Below the pieces are notes generated by a model. It did no database searches and was not told where the DNA came from. It saw only the letters and a list, made by a program, of their open reading frames with translations. The position numbers and the translations under genes are program-made. From NCBI GenBank assembly GCA_016204695.1, contig JACQKD010000011.1, positions 1 through 39,011 of the forward strand: a stretch of 39,011 nucleotides of DNA, written 5' to 3'. Positions within the stretch are counted from its first letter, which is position 1. The number at the start of each line of letters is the position of its first letter. Positions 33,086 through 39,011 of the stretch are shown piece by piece. This DNA comes from Candidatus Kaiserbacteria bacterium. GTDB lineage: Bacteria; Patescibacteriota; Minisyncoccia; Phycocordibacterales; UBA918.

Positions 33086-34999
33086 ATGAAACACATACTC
33101 CGCTCTCTCCTCGGATCTCGAATAGCGAAACTCTCCGTCATTGTCGCGGCGAGCGCGGTGCTGTCGACGGCGCTTTTTTGGTACGGTACGTTTGATTCAT
33201 GGCAGGAGAAACTGCTCGACCGGTTTTTTGTCACAAAAGAGCCGGGCCACAACATCGTCATCATCGGTATCGACGAGCGCAGTATTGATGAGGTCGGTCC
33301 GTGGCCGTGGCCGCGCGCGACGCTCGGGAAGCTTCTCGAAGGGGCGCAGGACGCGGCGCTGATCGGTGTCGACATCAGCATGTCCGATGCGTCGCGCGCG
33401 GGAACTGCCGATGACGCGGCTTTTGCGACTGTGCTCGCGCGTATGCCGAGCCGCGTGGTGCTTCCCGTACAAGTGAGCGAACGGGGGAGAATTATCACCG
33501 AGCCACTTGCTCTATTTGGGGAGCGGGCGCGAGAAGGTTTTATCAATGTCAGTCCGGACAGCGACAGTATCGTTCGCCGAGCGCCTGCGGCGCTCGGCGA
33601 GTACCCGAGCTTTGCCCATGCGCTCGTCTCGGACGACACTCCCTCTCGGTATCGCATTGACTACCGCGGCCCCGAAGGGACATTTCTCACCGTTCCCGCG
33701 TCAGAAGTCCTTCGCGGTACCATACCGGCGAGAGTGTTTGCGGACGCGATTGTGTTGGTTGGCGCGACCGCCCCGAGTCTCAACGACACCGTACTCACGC
33801 CATTCGGCGAAATGCCCGGCGTCGAATTCCATGCCAACAATGTCGCGACCATCCTTGACGGTGCGTTCTATACCGAACGCTCGCTTCCGTGGAGCCTCGG
33901 GATGATCGTACTCGTCCACGCCGCAGTGCTTGCGTGCATCCTGTACATACGCCGATTTCTCTATCTTGGCCTCGCCCTTGTCGGCGTACTCGCCACGCTT
34001 TTTCTCGGTTCGATCGCGCTTTTTATCCACTACATCGTTCTGCCCGTGCTCTATGCGGCCGTCGGGTATGCGCTTTCACTCGTTACGACGCTTTCGTTCC
34101 AATATCTCACCGAATCGAAAGAAAAACGATTCATCAGGAATTCATTCCAGTACTATCTCACGCCGGACGTGATTGATGAGATCATTCGCGACCCCGGCCA
34201 GCTCGCGCTCGGAGGCGTGGTGAAAAAGATCACCGTCTTTTTCTCCGACATCAGGGGGTTCACCGCGATCTCCGAGGGACTCTCTCCGGCCGAGCTGACA
34301 CAACTTTTGAATGAATATCTGACCGCCATGACGGACATCGTCATGGACGAGCACGGCGTGGTTGATAAATACATCGGCGACGCAGTCATGGCCTTTTGGG
34401 GCGCGCCGCTTGAAAATGCGCATCAGGCGCGCGATGCCTGTCGCGCGGCGGTGAAGATGTCTCGCACGCTTGCCGAACTCAACGTGGGTTGGGAGGCGCG
34501 GGGACAGAAGCCGATGCGCATCGGTATGGGCATCAATCTCGGCGACCTTGTCGTCGGCAACATGGGTTCGCAAAAACGTTTCAATTACACGCTGATGGGA
34601 GACGAGGTGAACTTCGCCTCGCGGCTTGAAGGACTCACGAAATACTACGGTGTCGAGTGTCTCATCAGCGAGTCGGTACAGCGAGAGATCGCGGACGTGC
34701 CGGAGTGCGTGACGCGCGAGCTCGATACTGTCGTAGTGAAAGGTAAGACCGAACCGAAAAAGATTTTCGAGCTGGTGACCCGGCCGCTCGGCGGCCGCAC
34801 GCGAAAAGCGCATGCGCTTTTCGCGTGCGGCCGCGCCGCATATCTAGCGGGGAAGTGGGACGACGCAATCGTCGCGTTTCGCGAAGCCGCGGAAACTTGC
34901 GACGACGGTCCCTCCCGCGCATTTCTCGAACGATGCGAAGCATTACAACAGCATCCGCCCGCGGACTGGAAGGGAATATACGAATTCACGTCAAAATAA
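33086..34999 (+). CDS. CHASE2-domain adenylate/guanylate cyclase
   Basis: CHASE2: NIVIIGIDERSIDEVGPWPWPRATLGKLLEGAQDAALIGVDISMSD; three TM; cyclase: KKITVFFSDIRGFTAISEGLSPAELTQLLNEYLTAMTDIVMDEHGVVDKYIGDAVMAFWGAP. Confidence 0.93.
   Translation: MKHILRSLLGSRIAKLSVIVAASAVLSTALFWYGTFDSWQEKLLDRFFVTKEPGHNIVIIGIDERSIDEVGPWPWPRATLGKLLEGAQDAALIGVDISMSDASRAGTADDAAFATVLARMPSRVVLPVQVSERGRIITEPLALFGERAREGFINVSPDSDSIVRRAPAALGEYPSFAHALVSDDTPSRYRIDYRGPEGTFLTVPASEVLRGTIPARVFADAIVLVGATAPSLNDTVLTPFGEMPGVEFHANNVATILDGAFYTERSLPWSLGMIVLVHAAVLACILYIRRFLYLGLALVGVLATLFLGSIALFIHYIVLPVLYAAVGYALSLVTTLSFQYLTESKEKRFIRNSFQYYLTPDVIDEIIRDPGQLALGGVVKKITVFFSDIRGFTAISEGLSPAELTQLLNEYLTAMTDIVMDEHGVVDKYIGDAVMAFWGAPLENAHQARDACRAAVKMSRTLAELNVGWEARGQKPMRIGMGINLGDLVVGNMGSQKRFNYTLMGDEVNFASRLEGLTKYYGVECLISESVQREIADVPECVTRELDTVVVKGKTEPKKIFELVTRPLGGRTRKAHALFACGRAAYLAGKWDDAIVAFREAAETCDDGPSRAFLERCEALQQHPPADWKGIYEFTSK
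34791..34834. repeat. 44-nt perfect palindrome inside the cyclase ORF
   Basis: gcggccgcacgcgaaaagcgcatgcgcttttcgcgtgcggccgc. Confidence 0.9.
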
Positions 35000-35017
35000 G
35001 CGTTGCGGCGGGACATC

Positions 35018-36157
35018 CTATCGTCCGGTCGACAATGTGGCCTTGAGTCGCAGAATGCGCGTTACCGATTCATTGATGCGCGACTCTGTGATCTCGCCGG
35101 AGCGGACGGCTTCGTACAGGCGGTCATAGATTGCAATTTGCACTTCGGGCGTATAGGTGCTGATGATCATGTCCGCTCCGGCCTTGATCGCCGCAAGCGA
35201 TGCGTCTGCGGGGGAGGTGCCTGCGGAGATCATCTCCATGTCGTCGGTAATGATGACGCCGCGAAAGCCGAACCGTTCCCGCAATATCTGCGTCAGAAAT
35301 ACCGGCGAGAGCGTCGCGGGCTTGGTATCTATCTCGGGCACGCTGATATGCGCGGTCATGATCGCTCCTTCCGGATACTTCGAAATGATCGACGCAAACG
35401 GCGCCATACTCTCTTCGATCCCCGCGCGTCCGTCTTCGCGCATAACGCCGTTTCGGTGCGGATCGAGTCCGACGCTTCCATAGCCGGGAAAATGCTTCAC
35501 GACCGGGATGACCCCTCCGCGCAGATACCCGCGCATCATCGCCTCGCCGAGCCGGCCGGTCGTCGTTGCGTTGGCGCCGAATGTGCGGCTGTACAAATAC
35601 GAGTTAGGATTGGCGACATAATCCACAACCGGAGAGAAATTCGTGTTGATGCCGAGTGCGGCAAGCTCCGCTCCGCGCCGTTCGGCAACCGCCTCCGCTT
35701 CATCCTCGCTCTCTATGTCGCTCTCCGGCGTGAGCTCATCAAGAAATGAAAACCGCACGACAGCCCCGCCCTCCTGGTCGGCGGCGATAAAAAGCGGAAC
35801 GGATGCAAGCGACTGGAGGCCGCTCGTCAATGCGCGCACTTGTGCGGCATCAGTGACGTTTCTTTTAAGCAGGTTGATTCCGCCGATGTGGTAGCGCGCG
35901 ATCATTTTCGTGATATGCGCGTCGGGGACGGTTCCGCCAAAGCCGACGATGAGCATCTGTCCGATCTTCTCTTCAAGCGGCATCACTGCGACCTGTGCGG
36001 TGATAGGATCGGGATTTTCTTCTCGTGTCGTTGCAGTTTCATGTGTCGGCAGTACTGCCGGAACGACGGTCGAACCGACACTTGCTTCCTGTCGAAGCAT
36101 GAAAAAAGCCGCGCCCGAAAGGACAAGAAACGCGAGAATGATAAAAATAATTTTCAT
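35018..36157 (-). CDS. Glycoside hydrolase family 3 N-terminal (NagZ-like beta-N-acetylhexosaminidase)
   Basis: EKIGQMLIVGFGGTVPDAHITKMIARYHIGGINLLKRNV; VVKHFPGYGSVGLDPH; GFRGVIITDDMEM. Confidence 0.92.
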   Translation of the reverse strand: MKIIFIILAFLVLSGAAFFMLRQEASVGSTVVPAVLPTHETATTREENPDPITAQVAVMPLEEKIGQMLIVGFGGTVPDAHITKMIARYHIGGINLLKRNVTDAAQVRALTSGLQSLASVPLFIAADQEGGAVVRFSFLDELTPESDIESEDEAEAVAERRGAELAALGINTNFSPVVDYVANPNSYLYSRTFGANATTTGRLGEAMMRGYLRGGVIPVVKHFPGYGSVGLDPHRNGVMREDGRAGIEESMAPFASIISKYPEGAIMTAHISVPEIDTKPATLSPVFLTQILRERFGFRGVIITDDMEMISAGTSPADASLAAIKAGADMIISTYTPEVQIAIYDRLYEAVRSGEITESRINESVTRILRLKATLSTGR

Positions 36158-36170
36158 GGCGTGCGTATGC

Positions 36171-36854
36171 CTAGGGCACGACGAATATGGAGTAATCGAA
36201 CTCGCTCGACCAGTCGCGGCACGTCGGCGTGTTAATGCCCGGATGCGAGCCGCCAGTGCATGGCATCGGCCCGCACTGCGCCTTCGGAAACTTTGATTTG
36301 TCCACTCCTTCGGCGGCTCGAAAACCAACGACCGAAAATGGCCCGCTCCACGGACAGCCGTACCCGGTCCCGGAGGGGTAGTTGTAGTACATGTAGAAAA
36401 AGGTGCCGTCGGGGCGTGGATTAAACATGCTCGACGGCGGTCCGGAATTGATAGGATCGACCGGTACAGTCGGAAGGTACTGCCGGAGTGGCGCGAGGAA
36501 ATTCGGGAGATAGCTTACCTTCCATCCTGCGAGATTGCCGTCGCCGCTTTCCGCAACCGCAGGGTAGTAGCCGTGGTCGTCGTAGTAGAGCGCAAGCGCA
36601 TTCGCAAGGGTGTTCATTTCCGCGATCCGCTTCGCGTCACGACCTTTTGCCCGGGCGGTATTGAGTGATGCCATTACCACGCTCGCAAGGAGTCCGATGA
36701 TCGCGATGACGACGAGAAGCTCTATTAGAGTAAAACCGCTTTGCAGTTTTGCTCCGACTGCACTCGGACAAAATGCCCGTAAACGCTCACTTTGCTCCTC
36801 GTTTGTCGGAGTGAATCCTCCGGAATGATTTTGGGAAAATTTTCGGCAAGACAT
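36171..36854 (-). CDS. Type IV pilin-like / type II secretion pseudopilin
   Basis: SGFTLIELLVVIAIIGLLASVVMASLNTARAKGRDAKRIAEMNTLANALALYYDDHGYYP. Confidence 0.9.
   Translation of the reverse strand: MSCRKFSQNHSGGFTPTNEEQSERLRAFCPSAVGAKLQSGFTLIELLVVIAIIGLLASVVMASLNTARAKGRDAKRIAEMNTLANALALYYDDHGYYPAVAESGDGNLAGWKVSYLPNFLAPLRQYLPTVPVDPINSGPPSSMFNPRPDGTFFYMYYNYPSGTGYGCPWSGPFSVVGFRAAEGVDKSKFPKAQCGPMPCTGGSHPGINTPTCRDWSSEFDYSIFVVP
36745..36815 (+). repeat. Structured repeat family D, copy D2 (inside the prepilin leader)
   Basis: gttttgctccgactgcactcggacaaaatgcccgtaaacgctcactttgctcctcgtttgtcggagt; homologous to 20026-20098. Confidence 0.75.
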
Positions 36855-36857
36855 ATG

Positions 36858-37145
36858 TTAGAACGGTTGGACGTTTCGATAGACATCAAGTTCTTCGGTG
36901 CTCGGCCCGGGGCCGCCTTGTTTGACGTATGTTCTGCCTTCACGCAGAAGCAAGAATGTTGCGGCAATCGCAAAAATCACCAGCGCCACCATGACGTACC
37001 GTGCGCGCCTTTCGTCAGGCACCAGTCCGCCCGAGTGGGCGATGATCCAGCGAGCAAGACTTGACGTCCCGCTCCGCGCAAAGGAGCCGGGTTGTTGTGC
37101 GGTTTCTTCCCCGAATTGAACATGTGCGGAATCGGTAGGGTCCAT
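36858..37145 (-). CDS. Hypothetical single-TM protein (95 aa)
   Basis: RRARYVMVALVIFAIAATFLLLREGRTYVKQGGPGPSTEELDVYRNVQPF; just upstream of the prepilin gene on the same strand. Confidence 0.55.
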   Translation of the reverse strand: MDPTDSAHVQFGEETAQQPGSFARSGTSSLARWIIAHSGGLVPDERRARYVMVALVIFAIAATFLLLREGRTYVKQGGPGPSTEELDVYRNVQPF

Positions 37146-37188
37146 ACAGATATGTCTTCAGTATACCATCGACTCTATGGGGGTGGTC

Positions 37189-39011
37189 CTATGGCGTTGA
37201 GGTTTGGCTACTACTGTCAGCACTTGCGCTCTCTTCCGCTCCGCCGGTCGCCGGCTCCGAAGGAGCCGGCGACTCCGGCTCCGCAGGTGCAGTCTCCTGC
37301 GTCGGTTCGGAACTCTCCACTGTCGCTTCATCGACCGGCTGTTCGGAAGTAGTATCCGATGAAGCCGTGTCCGGGGCACTGCCCGTCGTCTCTATGGTTT
37401 CACCCTCCGCGTTTTCCGTCGGTATCGCGGAGTCATTTGACACCGACGATGAGTTATCGCCGGAACTTCCTCCTGATGGAGAAGTTGGCGTTGCATTCCC
37501 GCTCTCGAGCTCCCGGATACGCGCTTCAAGTGTTTCCACTCGCTCTTCAAGTGTCTCGGTACGGACAAAATATGCTTGTACTTGGCTCCACATCTCCTGC
37601 ACCGCCTTCACCACCACCGACAGTATCGCCCTATCATCAATACCCGTAATAGCCCCCGCTTCATTATGCGTCGCCAGAATATCATCCACGTCCGCAGTAT
37701 CTTCCGCAATAAATCCGTACCTCGTCCTCCCATCTCCTTGTTTATATATAAAGGAAACAGGGTCAAGCTCGGCAATGACATCAAGTGCGGTTGTCGAAGC
37801 AGTACCAAAGGAAAGCGTTTCGATATCTTTCTTGGTGTCACGAGTGGAAGAAAGACACGCATCACTCGCAGAGTTATAGACCACCTGCTTGTTGGAATCC
37901 AAGCAGAGAGAGCCTGCTCCGGTGCTTCCGGTCAATCCATCGAAGCCAACAGTACCTGTGACCGACAAAGTTCTCCAAGGACTCGTCGTCCCAATGCCGA
38001 CGTTGCCGCTTGTGTTTATTCTCATTCTCTCTGTGACAGCAGGAGTTGTGTTGCGAGTATAGAAACGTAGGCTTCCTTGGTTAGCGTTATCTACGGCGCC
38101 AGCGATTTGGGCGTAGCTCGTACTGCCGAAATCAAAATTTATATATGCGCCATCGCCGCTGGCATCAGCGCCAGTTGCACCAATTCTCAAAACTTCATCA
38201 ACCGAAACTCCCGCTGTGTCGGAAATCTGGACCTGCAGCTTCGCTCCTGGCCCCGTCGTCCCGATGCCGACGTTGCCAGTACTGTTTATCCTCATCCGTT
38301 CACCCCAGACAGAACCGGTGTATGTCCAAAAAGCAAGATTGCTTGCCGCCGAACTGGTGAATCCGGCAACAATACCTGTTTGGCTGGAGCTGTCATACCC
38401 CAGTCCAATGCCTTTGTTGTCATCGTCATCGGTGATTTTTGCCACATTGAGCCAGTTGCCGCTTGCAGTCGCCCCGTTCGTACTTACAGAGAAAGGCCAA
38501 TCGGGAGAGGTATCCCCGATGCCGACGTTGCCGCTACTGTCTATCCTGACCTTTTCCGCCCCACTCGTATCAAATCGTAAATAATTATTAGTGGTGTCGC
38601 CCACAAACTGCACCGATCTGCTACCCCAACCAATAGCGTTAAGAGAATCCACGATGAAGTTACCACCTCCAACCGCAAGCTTCGCCCCCGGACTCGTCGT
38701 CCCGATGCCGACATTGCCGGTGCTTCCAATGAAACTCGCTATATAACCGTTCTTACCGTCATTGATGTACGTATTTCTAAACTGCGTAGTACCATTTTGG
38801 TAGCCCGAGTAGTTTAGGTGTAGGTTTGCACTCGCGTTCGTAGAGTAAGCTGCATTAAGTTGATTCCCTGTAAAATAAACACCGTTTGTTCCGTCACCAA
38901 GTACGGTATAAACACCGGAACCGACCACCTCCAGCTTCGCCCCCGGACTCGTCGTCCCGATGCCGACATTGCCGGTGCTTCCAATGAAACTCGCTATATA
39001 ACCGTTCTTAC
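37189..39011 (-). CDS. Tail-fibre-like protein with Peptidase_S74 intramolecular chaperone domain (5' end beyond the window)
   Basis: Repeated GNVGIGTTSPGAKL motifs; DTKKDIETLSFGTASTTALDVIAELDPVSFIYKQGDGRTRYGFIAEDTADVDDILAT (S74); coiled coil and low-complexity tail. Confidence 0.88.
   Translation of the reverse strand, partial: KNGYIASFIGSTGNVGIGTTSPGAKLEVVGSGVYTVLGDGTNGVYFTGNQLNAAYSTNASANLHLNYSGYQNGTTQFRNTYINDGKNGYIASFIGSTGNVGIGTTSPGAKLAVGGGNFIVDSLNAIGWGSRSVQFVGDTTNNYLRFDTSGAEKVRIDSSGNVGIGDTSPDWPFSVSTNGATASGNWLNVAKITDDDDNKGIGLGYDSSSQTGIVAGFTSSAASNLAFWTYTGSVWGERMRINSTGNVGIGTTGPGAKLQVQISDTAGVSVDEVLRIGATGADASGDGAYINFDFGSTSYAQIAGAVDNANQGSLRFYTRNTTPAVTERMRINTSGNVGIGTTSPWRTLSVTGTVGFDGLTGSTGAGSLCLDSNKQVVYNSASDACLSSTRDTKKDIETLSFGTASTTALDVIAELDPVSFIYKQGDGRTRYGFIAEDTADVDDILATHNEAGAITGIDDRAILSVVVKAVQEMWSQVQAYFVRTETLEERVETLEARIRELESGNATPTSPSGGSSGDNSSSVSNDSAIPTENAEGETIETTGSAPDTASSDTTSEQPVDEATVESSEPTQETAPAEPESPAPSEPATGGAEESASADSSSQTSTP

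Overview
A 39 kb chromosomal window that looks like a Candidate Phyla Radiation / Patescibacteria (Parcubacteria-like) genome; this lineage call is an inference from gene style and content, not tested. The standard bacterial code fits, with TGA used as stop. Gene content from left to right: the 3' part of an RHS polymorphic toxin with a LysM + L,D-transpeptidase-like (Tlde1/DUF2778-like) tail and a putative membrane immunity protein; a promoterless duplicate of the RHS core fused out of frame to a secreted-protein remnant; a FIST / histidine kinase / double-REC cluster; DUF192; rnpB; an O-antigen-ligase-like TPR membrane protein; murJ; a Tat-signal protein; lepA; an FtsB/DivIC-like protein; tRNA-Gly; an ABC substrate-binding protein; a TrmB-like regulator; glutaredoxin; tRNA-Arg; a methyltransferase; a class IV aminotransferase; tRNA-Phe; a short asparaginase-like protein; Hsp20; PrsW; valS; an HYR/Ig-like surface protein; tsaD; a DHH phosphoesterase; DinD; a TrpR-like (YerC/YecD) regulator; GNAT; AstE/AspA-like; FecR; a CHASE2-adenylate cyclase; GH3; a prepilin; and an S74-type tail-fibre protein. 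The most striking signal is not a gene. It is a set of short dispersed repeats whose stems co-vary between copies, so they look structured. Family 1 (about 95 nt, three hairpins, 4 copies) is inserted in frame twice in lepA and once in tsaD. A second family is also inserted in frame in tsaD. A third family extends a prepilin leader. A further element sits about 70 nt downstream of tRNA-Gly and tRNA-Phe and carries an inverted copy of each tRNA's own 3' end.
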